From positions 1-64,000 of the forward strand of contig NZ_BSSQ01000015.1 of the NCBI RefSeq assembly GCF_030161375.1: DNA of 64,000 nt. The letters run 5' to 3'. The notes under the pieces are model-generated. The model did no database searches. It was not told the origin of the DNA and saw only the letters and a program-made list of their open reading frames with translations. The stretch's first letter is position 1, and the number at the start of each line of letters is the position of its first letter. Made by a program: the position numbers and the translations under genes. This document shows positions 1-8,351 of the stretch, piece by piece. Source of the stretch: Paenibacillus glycanilyticus (GTDB lineage: Bacteria > Bacillota > Bacilli > Paenibacillales > Paenibacillaceae).

Positions 1-84
1 AGTTTCGCTCGTTGTTCAGTTTTCAAAGAACAATTTTTTTCAACAACGCGGTATATCATATCACGTCGTCGTTTTCAGTGTCAA
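1..84 (-). promoter_or_regulatory. rRNA operon promoter and leader, pointing out of the window
   Basis: On the minus strand there is a TTGACA box (79-84), an 18-base spacer and a TATGAT box (55-60). After a short gap comes TGTTCTTTGAAAAC (19-32), the boxA-like antitermination motif found in Bacillus and Paenibacillus rRNA leaders, followed by ACTGAACAACGAGCGAAAC. A 16S rRNA gene is therefore expected just left of base 1 on the minus strand; it is not in the window. The boxes are seen directly; the link to rRNA rests on recognising the leader. The same motif also occurs in 16S-23S spacers, but the strong promoter favours an operon start. Confidence 0.75.
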
Positions 85-297
85 GCTTTATTTTTCATCA
101 ATTTCAATTTCTATCAATCAATGCTATTCAGCTTGTCGTCCCAACCGCTTGTCTCTCGCGGCCGGAATAAGAATATACCATGGATTCAAAGAGCAATGCA
201 AGCTTTTTTTAAAACTTTTTCTTGCTACAGTTACATAACGGTAGTTCCTCTATTAGAAAAACTGAAACCGGCGCAAAAAAACGCAGCAGCTAATTAA

Positions 298-1113
298 GGA
301 GCTGACCCTGCCCTAATCCAGATAAAAACGGCCGTAGGCGGCACGGTAACGACACCAGGCAAACAGCCGCTGCCGAACACTTCTGTTACCATTGTTGATT
401 CCAATGGAGTTATTGGAGGGAACGGAATTACCGACAGCAACGGGGAATATATCGTACCAAGCCTTCCATCCGGGGAACAAACGATTGTCGCCAGCCACGC
501 AGGGGCCGGCACTTCGACAACCCTCATACCGGAGCAAATCGGCCAGACGCAAACCGCAAATGTAACGATCGCCTCCACGGGTCAATCTTTTCCGATTAGC
601 GGAACCGTCACCAGCAATATCGATACGGCGCCTATTCCGGGCAGTGTTGTCCATGTTCTCGATGCTTCTACAAAAGTATTCTTGCAAACGGCCGTTACGG
701 ATCTCAACGGCAATTATATAACCGATCCCGTAGTACCCGGCACTTATACGGTTACGGCTTCCGCCCCCTCTTATGGTTCAGCGGCGCGATCTCTGACAAC
801 TAACGCGACTGCTTCCTCAAGAGCGGATCTTACGCTTAGCGTTGAATTCGGAACGCTGCGCGGAACGATAAGAGACACATCCGGCAACCCGCTGGACATG
901 GCTCTCGCCGAGATTGTAACAACGAACCGCGAGCTGGTTCGTCAAATCATCAGCAACAGCAACGGTCAATATGCTTTTACCAATATTGCAGCTGGGTTGC
1001 CAACCGCCGAATTCTCCTTCCCCGGCAAACAAACCGCCCTACGGATGCCTACTATCGTTGACGGTCAAACCACGATTCTGGATATTGTCTTGCTTGACGA
1101 AGAAGAGGAATAA
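298..1113 (+). pseudogene. 5'-truncated carboxypeptidase regulatory-like repeat protein
   Basis: The frame is open from just after a TAA at 295 to the stop at 1111-1113, but it contains no ATG or GTG and no ribosome binding site; the first possible start is a TTG at 682, in the middle of a repeat. Translation gives three successive beta-sandwich modules of the carboxypeptidase regulatory-like type, each opening with a G-T-V/I motif (GGTVTTPG, SGTVTSN, RGTIRDTSG) and containing TDSNGEY, TDLNGNY or SNSNGQY. The modules end with an acidic tail (LLDEEEE). Such domains usually belong to secreted or surface proteins, yet no signal peptide is present. The lost 5' part and the neighbouring rRNA promoter suggest a rearrangement; an assembly break at the rRNA operon is possible. 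Confidence 0.6.
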
Positions 1114-1164
1114 TTCCTTACAATCCGCTTTAGCGATTCCTACACCAGGTTAACGGTGGGTAAA

Positions 1165-1199
1165 GCAAAAAAAGGACCACGATATGACTCGTAGTCCTT
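1165..1199 (-). terminator. Terminator of the queCDEF operon
   Basis: The arms AGGACTACGA and TCGTGGTCCT are followed on the minus strand by a run of seven T. It sits 240 bases after the queF stop, so the queuosine mRNA would carry a long 3' untranslated region that includes the structured repeat at 1261-1382. It may also slow transcription from the plus strand, where the T run is weak. Confidence 0.7.
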
Positions 1200-1260
1200 C
1201 TGCCGCCCACCTCAAAAAATCGATAGAGGTGGGCTTACTTATGAGGGGAATGTATCGATA

Positions 1261-1382
1261 GAGGAGATGTATCTCCTGTAGGAGCGGAGCGTCCGCCTTT
1301 GCCACATGTGAAATCTCGTCTGCAACGAGTAAATTAAAAATTTCACATTGGCAACCGCGGCCGAAAGGAGATACATTTCCTC
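1261..1382 (-). repeat. Structured dispersed element, copy 1
   Basis: Read on the minus strand, this copy has an outer stem of 17 positions with 16 pairs (1382-1366 with 1277-1261). Next come TTCGG, a short stem CCGC/GCGG, then a TTGCCA/TGGCAA stem that continues as ATGTGAAAT/ATTTCACAT. The 3' side carries CAAAGGCGGACGCTCCGCTC before the outer stem closes. The same 5' and 3' motifs recur at 24928, 37463 and 58750 with different outer and inner stem sequences. It lies in the 3' untranslated region of queF. Whether it acts as RNA or is a passive mobile repeat is not known. Confidence 0.75.
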
Positions 1383-1437
1383 ATGAGATACCTATCCCCT
1401 CTCCAAACGCTCCATTCTTGAGATTTTCCCATCCCGA

Positions 1438-1935
1438 CTATCGATTGTCCACTTTCTCCGGATACATATCGTGATTAAACAGCCGTTGCTCGGCCATTTG
1501 CTCGAATTTCGTACCCGGCTTGCCGTAGTTGCAATACGGATCGATCGAGATGCCGCCGCGCGGCGTGAACTTGCCCCATACTTCGATGTAGCGAGGCTGC
1601 ATCAGCTCGATTAGATCATTCATGATGATGTTCATGCAGTCCTCATGGAAATCGCCATGGTTGCGGAAGCTGAACAGATAGAGCTTGAGCGACTTGCTCT
1701 CTACCATTTTCACATCCGGGATGTAGGAAATGTAGATCGTTGCAAAATCCGGCTGGCCTGTCATGGGGCACAGACTCGTAAACTCCGGACAATTAAACTT
1801 GACGAAATAATCCCGGTAAGGGTGTTTATTATCAAATGATTCGAGTACGGCAGGCGAATATTCCATCGGGTAACGTGTACCTTGATTGCCAAGCAGGCTA
1901 ATTCCTTGCAATTCCTCTTCTTTTCTTCCAGACAT
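1438..1935 (-). CDS. queF: NADPH-dependent 7-cyano-7-deazaguanine reductase QueF
   Basis: This enzyme reduces preQ0 to preQ1, the last step before the base is inserted into tRNA. The protein has 165 residues, the size of the short, unimodular QueF type. The motif FTSLCPMTGQPDF carries the catalytic cysteine, and SLKLYLFSFRNHGDFHED is the family signature with the NADPH-binding region. The start at 1935 is preceded by AAGGAGAG; a longer frame upstream has no such site. It is the last gene of queC-queD-queE-queF, 22 bases after queE, and is followed by a long 3' region with a structured repeat and a terminator. Confidence 0.95.
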   Translation of the reverse strand: MSGRKEEELQGISLLGNQGTRYPMEYSPAVLESFDNKHPYRDYFVKFNCPEFTSLCPMTGQPDFATIYISYIPDVKMVESKSLKLYLFSFRNHGDFHEDCMNIIMNDLIELMQPRYIEVWGKFTPRGGISIDPYCNYGKPGTKFEQMAEQRLFNHDMYPEKVDNR

Positions 1936-1957
1936 CTTGCTAGTCTCTCCTTCCGGT

Positions 1958-2686
1958 TTAAACCCCGCGTTTATTGCCCCATACAAGGGCATGCAGCTGC
2001 GGCAGAACTCTTACATTATTCATATCAATACGCGTCATCACTTGATCAATTAACCATTCATAACGTTCAATCAGCTTCGCTGCCAATTTCCCGTTGTTTC
2101 CCTCAATCAAATCGTCATTACCGGTCTGCACAAAAAACGGCACATCCGCATAACGATTATGCACCTCGGCCGCATAAGCCAAATCCTGCTCGTCAAACAC
2201 AACAACCTTCAAGCTAAACGGATTATGGCCGCCGGCTAGCTTAGCCACAATCTCATCAAGCACTTCCCAATTGGTCGTCATACCGGAGCTTGGCGGCTTA
2301 GGCGACAAAGTCAGCTCATCTATATCGAGAAGCCAATCCTGCCAGCGGCTGCCTTGCGTCTCCACGGCAACGCGAATTCCGTCGCTATGAAGAACGTTAA
2401 TAAGCTCATCCGCATTTTTCAGCAGTGCCGGATTGCCGCCCGATAAGGTGACATGAGAAAAAGCATGACCGCCAAGCTCCCGAAGCTCAGCCACAACCTC
2501 TTCGGCGGTCAGCATCCGTATATCGTCTTTCCCCGTTCCGTCCCAAGTGAAGGCGGAGTCGCACCACGAGCAGGAGTAATCACAACCAGCCGTACGGACG
2601 AACATCGTTTTCTGCCCAATGACCATTCCTTCGCCTTGTACGGTTGGTCCAAAAATCTCCATGACCGGAATACGTTTCTCAGCCAT
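1958..2686 (-). CDS. queE: 7-carboxy-7-deazaguanine synthase QueE (radical SAM)
   Basis: QueE rearranges 6-carboxytetrahydropterin into 7-carboxy-7-deazaguanine. The 242-residue protein carries the radical SAM cluster motif in CDYSCSWCDSAFTW near residue 34, with C-x3-C-x2-C spacing, preceded by FGPTVQGEGMVIG, which is typical of the family. A GGNPALL segment follows, as expected for the SAM-binding region. The ATG overlaps the queD stop by a few bases, which points to translational coupling. It is the third gene of the preQ1-regulated operon. Confidence 0.95.
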   Translation of the reverse strand: MAEKRIPVMEIFGPTVQGEGMVIGQKTMFVRTAGCDYSCSWCDSAFTWDGTGKDDIRMLTAEEVVAELRELGGHAFSHVTLSGGNPALLKNADELINVLHSDGIRVAVETQGSRWQDWLLDIDELTLSPKPPSSGMTTNWEVLDEIVAKLAGGHNPFSLKVVVFDEQDLAYAAEVHNRYADVPFFVQTGNDDLIEGNNGKLAAKLIERYEWLIDQVMTRIDMNNVRVLPQLHALVWGNKRGV

Positions 2687-3122
2687 TGCGAGCGACCTTC
2701 TTCGGGCGGTAAATGCAATAGCTGGTTGGCGTTTCCCTTAAGAAGACCTGAACGCAGGTCGCCTTATTAGGAGTTTCATCCAGAAATGATTGTACAATCT
2801 CGTAAATCGTGCGGGCGACAACCTCTGTTGTGGGGAAACGGTTCGGGTCGTTATTGTCAAACACATCTACGTGATCATTCAAATACGTATGGTCAAAACG
2901 GTTATGAATCAGCTTCTTCACCGCTGCAAAATTCACTAGAAAACCTGACGTATCCAGCTCATCGCCTGCAATCGTCACGTTGGCAAAATACGTATGCCCA
3001 TGCACGCGCGCGCAATGGCCCGCTTCCTCGGAAGGAATGGAATGCGCCGCCGCAAACTGCATATCTTTGTTTAATTCATATTGAAAAGGATGCTGGACGC
3101 TTGGATAAATTTGCTGAATCAT
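2679..3122 (-). CDS. queD: 6-carboxytetrahydropterin synthase QueD
   Basis: QueD converts dihydroneopterin triphosphate to 6-carboxytetrahydropterin. The 147-residue protein has the zinc ligands of the family: the histidine in FAAAHSIP and the pair in HGHTYFANV, with the catalytic cysteine just before (GHCARVHGHTY). The start at 3122 overlaps the queC stop as ATGA. A longer open frame upstream only reads through the end of queC. It couples with queC and queE in one operon. Confidence 0.93.
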   Translation of the reverse strand: MIQQIYPSVQHPFQYELNKDMQFAAAHSIPSEEAGHCARVHGHTYFANVTIAGDELDTSGFLVNFAAVKKLIHNRFDHTYLNDHVDVFDNNDPNRFPTTEVVARTIYEIVQSFLDETPNKATCVQVFLRETPTSYCIYRPKKVARNG

Positions 3123-3784
3123 TCCGCATGGCCCCCTTCTTTGGTCGCCAAATACCGGTTCAGCCCCTGGCTCCGCAGCTTGCAGGCCGGGCATTGTCCG
3201 CAGCCGTCCGCAATCACTCCGTTATAGCAAGTTAGCGTCTTGGTCCGCACGTAATCAAAAGCGCCAAGCTGGTCAGCCAGCTCCCATGTCTCGGCTTTGT
3301 CCAGCCACATAAGAGGCGTTTCGATAACAAAAGGATAATCCATCGACAGATTAAGCGTTACATTAAGCGATTTGATAAAGATATCCCGGCAATCCGGATA
3401 ACCGCTGAAATCCGTTTCGCACACGCCGGTTACAATCGTTCTTGCTCCGATCTGCTTGGCTAGCACTCCCGCAAAGGACAGGAACAATAAGTTTCGTCCG
3501 TCTACAAAAGTAGTCGGAAGGCCGCCTTCTTGCTCTTCGATCTCAATATCGGACCGTGTCAGCGCGTTAGGCGCCAGCTGGCCCAGCAGCGACATATCAA
3601 GCACATGATGCCGCACGCCAAGATCGGCGGCGATCTGCGAAGCGCATTCCAGCTCGAGCGCATGGCGCTGCCCGTAGTTGAAAGTGACCGCTTCCACCTC
3701 TTCATATCGATTCAGTGCCCAGAACAGACAAGTCGTGCTGTCTTGACCGCCGCTGAATACGACAACTGCTTTTCCTTTTTTCAT
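3119..3784 (-). CDS. queC: 7-cyano-7-deazaguanine synthase QueC
   Basis: QueC turns 7-carboxy-7-deazaguanine into preQ0, using ATP and ammonia. The PP-loop SGGQDSTTCLFWAL is at residues 10-23, and the C-terminal cysteine cluster CYNGVIADGCGQCPACK supplies the four zinc ligands. The start at 3784 is chosen because GGAGGAG lies just upstream and the product matches the usual length (221 residues); an upstream extension lacks conserved residues. It is the first gene after the preQ1 riboswitch. Confidence 0.95.
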   Translation of the reverse strand: MKKGKAVVVFSGGQDSTTCLFWALNRYEEVEAVTFNYGQRHALELECASQIAADLGVRHHVLDMSLLGQLAPNALTRSDIEIEEQEGGLPTTFVDGRNLLFLSFAGVLAKQIGARTIVTGVCETDFSGYPDCRDIFIKSLNVTLNLSMDYPFVIETPLMWLDKAETWELADQLGAFDYVRTKTLTCYNGVIADGCGQCPACKLRSQGLNRYLATKEGGHAE

Positions 3785-3854
3785 TTCTCTTCTCCTCCCA
3801 TAGATGAGGAGAGACCCTTCGAACAACACCCTGTACATCTGTCTCAAAACGAAA

Positions 3855-3917
3855 AAAATGGAATCAGAATAGATTCCAGTTCTTAGTTTTTTATAGAGGG
3901 AGTTCGCGAACCTCTCC
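3855..3917 (-). promoter_or_regulatory. preQ1-I riboswitch with terminator
   Basis: On the minus strand AGAGGTTCGCGAACTCCCTC forms the aptamer hairpin, followed by the A-rich tail TATAAAAAACTAAG that makes the pseudoknot (about 3881-3916). Directly after it, GGAATC-TATTCT-GATTCC plus a T run (3855-3877) forms an intrinsic terminator. The layout fits transcriptional control: bound preQ1 would favour termination before queC. The aptamer match is by eye to the known preQ1-I consensus. A TATAGT box at 3960-3965 could be the -10 of the operon promoter. Confidence 0.92.
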
Positions 3918-3998
3918 TGAAGCCTTACGCTTCAGCATTTATTCGAATGTACCTTACGTACTATACCATATCTCTAGTTATCCGGCTATATGCCACCC

Positions 3999-4676
3999 TT
4001 AATCGAAATCTTTATGATGCCACTCGTCTTCCGGAAGACCAAGATCCTCGCCGGAGAAACGTTGCTCGCGGAACGGATCGGCATAATTATGGAAGCCGTT
4101 TCTTTCCCAGAAGCCCGGACGGTCTTCTCTCATAAATTCAATGCCTCTAATCCACTTCGCGCTCTTCCAGAAATACAGATGCGGGACCAGCAAACGAAGC
4201 GGCCAGCCATGTTTGGCATTTAACGGTTCACCGTCGAAGCTATGCGCAAGCAAGATATTATCATGCAGCAGATCTTCAAGCGGCAGATTCGTCTCATAGT
4301 CTTGATCGGCGTGAATCATTACATATTTAGCATCAGAGTTTACGTTTATCAACTTCAATAAATCCGTGAAACGTACGCCTTCCCACTCGGTATCGAGCTT
4401 CGACCAGCGGGTAACGCAATGGATGTCGTTCTTCTGTTTAATCTGAGGAAGAGACATAAGCTGCTCATATGTAAAACTCAATTCCTCATCTACCTCGCCA
4501 AAAACGCGCAAGGTCCATTGCGCCATATCGTACTCCGGCACTTCCCCTTCATGCAGGATCGGAAAACGGTCCGTTGTTGTTTGTCCAGGCGGCACCCGAT
4601 GCGCCAGTTCTGGGGCTACATTCGCCTTAAGCGCAGGGGCTTTTTTCAAACGTTCTGCTTTCTTGCTCGTATTCAT
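3999..4676 (-). CDS. YuiH-type molybdopterin-binding oxidoreductase (sulfite oxidase-like)
   Basis: The 225-residue protein belongs to the small sulfite-oxidase-like molybdopterin family known as YuiH in Bacillus. The segment DIHCVTRWSKLDTEWEGV (about residue 95) has the cysteine expected to bind molybdenum and the W-x-G-V signature, and LNAKHGWPLRLLVPHLYFWKSAKW is the conserved C-terminal half. There is no signal peptide or twin-arginine motif, so it should be cytoplasmic. The physiological substrate of this family is not established. The gene stands alone on the minus strand between the riboswitch region and a divergent secreted protein. Confidence 0.88.
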   Translation of the reverse strand: MNTSKKAERLKKAPALKANVAPELAHRVPPGQTTTDRFPILHEGEVPEYDMAQWTLRVFGEVDEELSFTYEQLMSLPQIKQKNDIHCVTRWSKLDTEWEGVRFTDLLKLINVNSDAKYVMIHADQDYETNLPLEDLLHDNILLAHSFDGEPLNAKHGWPLRLLVPHLYFWKSAKWIRGIEFMREDRPGFWERNGFHNYADPFREQRFSGEDLGLPEDEWHHKDFD

Positions 4677-4773
4677 GTCGTCCCTTGCCTCCTAAAATCT
4701 TGCATCACATGCATAAGCTTAACTTCTTCTATTCTACTATAGCTTATAAAACATGGCTTGTGTCGTTAAACTA

Positions 4774-4802
4774 TTGACACCATTTTGTAACAATGATAAT
4801 AT
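4774..4802 (+). promoter_or_regulatory. Sigma-A promoter of the SLH-like protein gene
   Basis: TTGACA (4774-4779), a 17-base spacer and TAATAT (4797-4802) lie about 65 bases before the start codon at 4868. The -35 box is a perfect consensus match. Confidence 0.75.
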
Positions 4803-4867
4803 TTCCATACAATTCCGAGTGGATTAATAGTAATAATTTTTATTCCTAACTAATGGAGGTATTAATG

Positions 4868-6232
4868 ATGAAATTGCGTTCCAAATGGTTCCTTTCCGGA
4901 ACTCTCGCCGTATCCCTTCTATTCTCTGCCGCATTGCCATTGTCCGCCGCAGGAGCAGTACCCGCTCAAACTACGTCGGTCCAGCAGTCCGCTTCGGCAG
5001 AATATGAACTGTTCTTGCAAGAAAAGTACGGCATAACCTTCGAGAACGGAACCGTTACCAAAGGTCAATTCCTTCAGCAAGTCGCTAAAGTATTGAATCT
5101 TCAGGCAAGCGATGCCAAACCGGCATTTAGCGATCTAAATGTTTCCAGTCCTTATTATTCTTCCGCGGCCGCATTATATGAGCACGGAATTATTACTTCA
5201 TTAAAAGTCGACGCCGACAAGCCGCTTCAAGCATCCGGCGCATTGTATATTGCCGTGAAGGCTGCCGGGTTAACCGAGCTTGCCCATACATACCCGCAAG
5301 GCAAAACAACAGCCGCGCTGAAACAAATCGGCTACTCTTCAACTGGCCTGAACTTATCTGCTGCGCAAGAGCTGGCAACCGCCGTTGACACCGGGCTTAT
5401 CCCGACTTCTTACTACAAGGAAATCAAAGGAAAATCCGCCTCGCCGGATCTGGCTGAAGCTCTTCTCGTACAAATTCTTTCTATTAAAGGAGAGTACAAG
5501 CATTATATCGGTTATACGTCCGATGCCGATATTTACGGCAAGCTCGCCGATGCTTACAACACCTCCGATCTTATTCAAGCTCCGGAGCTCCAAACCGTCG
5601 TTGATACTGCTCTGAAGCAAAATCTGGTCACCGGCTATAATCTGAAAGATAACCGGTTTGACGCCAACTTCGTCGAGTCGTTGTCCCTCACTTACGGCCA
5701 TGACAATTTGAAGCATGCCGTTCAACTCATTGGCCTGCTCCGGAGCGAAGGGATCCGCGCCAAAGTCCAGCTCGAGCCAAAGACATCCGCCTTTATTTAT
5801 TTGAAGGAATGGGGCGAGCCGGTTCAAACGGACAACTATAAAGTCGTCCAAATTGATAACGGCAATTATATTGCTTACGCAAAGGAATACGATTTGAAAT
5901 TCGAGTTTGCGAGCGCGGCTGACAAATCCCGCTTCCAGCCGGTTATTTTGCAATATGCGAAGAAGAACAGCGAAGACCAGACCGGACTCATCGCAAGCTC
6001 CTGGTGGCAACCGCTTTATTATTCCTTGACTGCACTAAATGACTATATCCAGATTACGAATAACAAAATTACGGGAGACGGACATTTCTACGCGCAATCC
6101 TTCTCGCTGAACGAACCGTCTGCAGCTATTGCAGAAGGATTCAAAAAGCTCGGCACCGGACTTAACATCCAGTCTTATCCGATCTGGGTCGACAAACCAT
6201 TCTTCAATTACTTGAATGGCGAATCGTTATAG
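4868..6232 (+). CDS. Secreted S-layer-homology-like protein of unknown function
   Basis: The start at 4868 is chosen because GGAGGT (4855-4860) lies seven bases before it; the start at 4853 would use that site as coding sequence. The protein has about 454 residues and begins with a signal peptide (KLRSKW, then a hydrophobic stretch ending near SAAGAVPA). The segment VTKGQFLQQVAKVLNLQ followed by FSDLNVSSPYYSSAAALYEHGII resembles an S-layer homology repeat, and a weaker copy follows. The remaining 250 residues have no motif I recognise. A cell-wall-associated role is inferred from the repeat and signal peptide. It is a single-gene unit with its own promoter and terminator. Confidence 0.75.
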   Translation: MKLRSKWFLSGTLAVSLLFSAALPLSAAGAVPAQTTSVQQSASAEYELFLQEKYGITFENGTVTKGQFLQQVAKVLNLQASDAKPAFSDLNVSSPYYSSAAALYEHGIITSLKVDADKPLQASGALYIAVKAAGLTELAHTYPQGKTTAALKQIGYSSTGLNLSAAQELATAVDTGLIPTSYYKEIKGKSASPDLAEALLVQILSIKGEYKHYIGYTSDADIYGKLADAYNTSDLIQAPELQTVVDTALKQNLVTGYNLKDNRFDANFVESLSLTYGHDNLKHAVQLIGLLRSEGIRAKVQLEPKTSAFIYLKEWGEPVQTDNYKVVQIDNGNYIAYAKEYDLKFEFASAADKSRFQPVILQYAKKNSEDQTGLIASSWWQPLYYSLTALNDYIQITNNKITGDGHFYAQSFSLNEPSAAIAEGFKKLGTGLNIQSYPIWVDKPFFNYLNGESL

Positions 6233-6257
6233 ATTCCAAACAAATAGTTCAAATGAG

Positions 6258-6294
6258 AAAGAGACCGTGCAGATCTGATCTGTACGGTCTCTTT
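6258..6294 (+). terminator. Terminator after the SLH-like gene
   Basis: The arms AAAGAGACCGT and ACGGTCTCTTT enclose a second inverted stretch (CAGATCTGATCTG). It starts 25 bases after the stop codon at 6232. The T run is short, and because the hairpin begins with A residues it could also work on the minus strand. Confidence 0.75.
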
Positions 6295-6310
6295 CATTAT
6301 CTAAAGGCAA

Positions 6311-6498
6311 TAAAAAAGCCCTGCATTTGCTCAAGGCAACATGCAAGGCGTTATGTACGATTTAATAACTCATTACAATTCTAATAAATAAGAAGAAAGT
6401 GTATCTTCCCTAAAAAAGATTAAAAACTATTTTGGCCAATTCATAGATATCCTCGATCTCTATAATAGTATTATAACTTGGATTTTATTATAAGTCTA
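6311..6498 (-). ncRNA. Possible small RNA on the minus strand
   Basis: No gene lies on the minus strand here, yet there is a promoter-like pair, TAGACT (6493-6498) and TATAAT (6470-6475) with a 17-base spacer. Further on there is a hairpin (6349-6341 with 6326-6318) followed by six T. Together they would give a transcript of roughly 150 bases. The region is AT-rich, so chance boxes are a real risk. The remaining part of 6233-6567 shows nothing else beyond the terminator at 6258. Confidence 0.25.
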
Positions 6499-6567
6499 TA
6501 CTTTTTTGGCGAATACCGGTATATTTTTTTCCTGCACTATAAATCAACGGTAAGGAGGCTTAACTCA

Positions 6568-7545
6568 ATGATTAAGCTGCATGGCATCAATAAATCCTTT
6601 AAGGTCGCACGGCGGACTGCCGGAATCGGGCAAGCGGTCAAAGCTTTGTTCGCGCGCGAGCATACTATTGTGGAGGCGCTTCACAATATCTCATTCGATA
6701 TTTCCCCCGGCGAGATCGTCGGTTATATCGGACCAAACGGAGCAGGCAAATCAACGACGATAAAAGTGATGAGCGGCATTCTCGTGCCGGATAGCGGATC
6801 CTGCCGGATACTCGGCTACACGCCATGGCAGGACCGTACGGAATACGTCCGGAATATCGGCGTGGTATTTGGTCAACGGACTCAGTTGTGGTGGGATGTC
6901 CCCGTCATTGATTCGTTTGGGCTGCTGCGCGATATTTACAACATCCCACCCGTAGTATACCGGGAAAACCTAGCTTTGCTTACTGAATCACTTGCTCTGG
7001 GCGACATCCTTCAAACGCCTGTACGGCAACTAAGCCTCGGCCAACGCATGCGATGCGAGATCGCCGCGTCTCTCCTGCATAACCCAAAGATTCTATTCCT
7101 TGACGAACCAACGATTGGACTTGATGCAAGCAGCAAAATCGCCGTCCGCCAGTTTATTAAGACGATCAATAAGGAACGCGGCGTCACCGTTATTCTAACA
7201 ACGCACGATATGAACGATATTGAAGCGTTGGCCGACCGGATTCTGATGATTGGCAAAGGAACTCTCCTGTATGACGGATCGCTAGCCCATCTGCGCAGCC
7301 GGTTTGGATCAAATCGGATTATCACCCTCGACTACCGCGAGCATGCCAAGCCGATCGAGATCGAAGGAACCAACTGCTTGTCCTGGTCTCCGGAACGCGC
7401 CGTTTACAGCGTCGATATCGACACGGTCCCTGTCGCCAGCATCATCGCCAAATTATCGGAGCAGATCGAGCTTCTGGATATCGGCATCGAAACGACGCCT
7501 ATGGAAGAGCTTATTCTGGAGCTTTATAAGGAGCATCAGATATGA
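6568..7545 (+). CDS. ABC-2 type transporter ATP-binding protein
   Basis: This is the ATPase of a three-gene exporter of the COG4586/COG4587/COG3694 type. The start at 6568 follows AAGGAGG (6552-6558); an upstream extension has no ribosome binding site. In 325 residues it shows Walker A GPNGAGKST, the signature LSLGQRMRCEIA, Walker B ILFLDEPTIGLD and the switch histidine in LTTHDMND. The long N-terminus before Walker A (about 58 residues) and the C-terminal extension are usual for this subfamily. Its stop overlaps the start of the next gene. The exported substrate is unknown. Confidence 0.92.
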   Translation: MIKLHGINKSFKVARRTAGIGQAVKALFAREHTIVEALHNISFDISPGEIVGYIGPNGAGKSTTIKVMSGILVPDSGSCRILGYTPWQDRTEYVRNIGVVFGQRTQLWWDVPVIDSFGLLRDIYNIPPVVYRENLALLTESLALGDILQTPVRQLSLGQRMRCEIAASLLHNPKILFLDEPTIGLDASSKIAVRQFIKTINKERGVTVILTTHDMNDIEALADRILMIGKGTLLYDGSLAHLRSRFGSNRIITLDYREHAKPIEIEGTNCLSWSPERAVYSVDIDTVPVASIIAKLSEQIELLDIGIETTPMEELILELYKEHQI

Positions 7546-8345
7546 ATGCCTATATTTCCGTTTGGAAGTTGCGATTCCTAAGCGGCCTTCAATATCGGGC
7601 TGCCGCGCTGGCCGGTCTAGCCACCCAATTATTTTTTGGCCTTATATTCATCATGGTGTACGTCGCTTTCTACCAGCATAGCACCGCCGAGCCGCAAATG
7701 ACCTTAAGCCAACTGGCTACGTACATATGGCTGCAGCAAATCTTCCTCTCCTTCGTTATGCTCTGGTTCAGGGACAACGAGATTTTCCAGCTTATTACGA
7801 GCGGCAACATTGCCTATGAACTTTGCAGGCCATGCGGCATTTACTCCTTCTGGTATGCCAAACTTCTTGCGCAGCGGTTATCAAGCGCGATTCTCCGCTG
7901 CCTGCCGATTCTTCTCATTGCCTTCTTGCTGCCGATCCCGTATAACTTGTCCTTGCCTCCTTCGGCAAGCAGCTTTATACCGTTTGTCCTGACGCTGTTA
8001 ATCGGGCTCGCTCTAAATGTAGCCATCTCCATGTTTATTTATATTTCCGTCTTCTGGACGATGTCTCCCGTCGGGTCGACTTTGGTTATAGCCGTCACCG
8101 GAGAATTCCTGTCAGGGATGATCATTCCAATCCCTCTAATGTCGGCGTGGCTCCAGCATTTCACTTACGTATTGCCATTCCGCTGGACGGCCGATTTCCC
8201 TTTTCGCGTCTATTCCGGGCAAATCCCGCCGGCAGAAGCCTTGCAAGGAATGATCATTCAACTCCTATGGCTTGCTGTCCTTATTATAGTAGGCCGGTGG
8301 TGTATCAAGCGCGCACTTCGGCAAGTTGTTGTACAAGGAGGTTAA
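7542..8345 (+). CDS. ABC-2 type transporter permease, COG4587-like
   Basis: This 267-residue membrane protein has about six hydrophobic segments (for example LAGLATQLFFGLIFIMVYVA and the C-terminal IIQLLWLAVLIIVG). The segment FQLITSGNIAYELCRP resembles the conserved cytoplasmic loop of this permease family. The ATG overlaps the ATPase stop codon, so the genes are probably translated together. It likely forms a heterodimeric channel with the next gene product. Substrate unknown. Confidence 0.88.
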   Translation: MNAYISVWKLRFLSGLQYRAAALAGLATQLFFGLIFIMVYVAFYQHSTAEPQMTLSQLATYIWLQQIFLSFVMLWFRDNEIFQLITSGNIAYELCRPCGIYSFWYAKLLAQRLSSAILRCLPILLIAFLLPIPYNLSLPPSASSFIPFVLTLLIGLALNVAISMFIYISVFWTMSPVGSTLVIAVTGEFLSGMIIPIPLMSAWLQHFTYVLPFRWTADFPFRVYSGQIPPAEALQGMIIQLLWLAVLIIVGRWCIKRALRQVVVQGG

Positions 8346-8351
8346 CGACCA

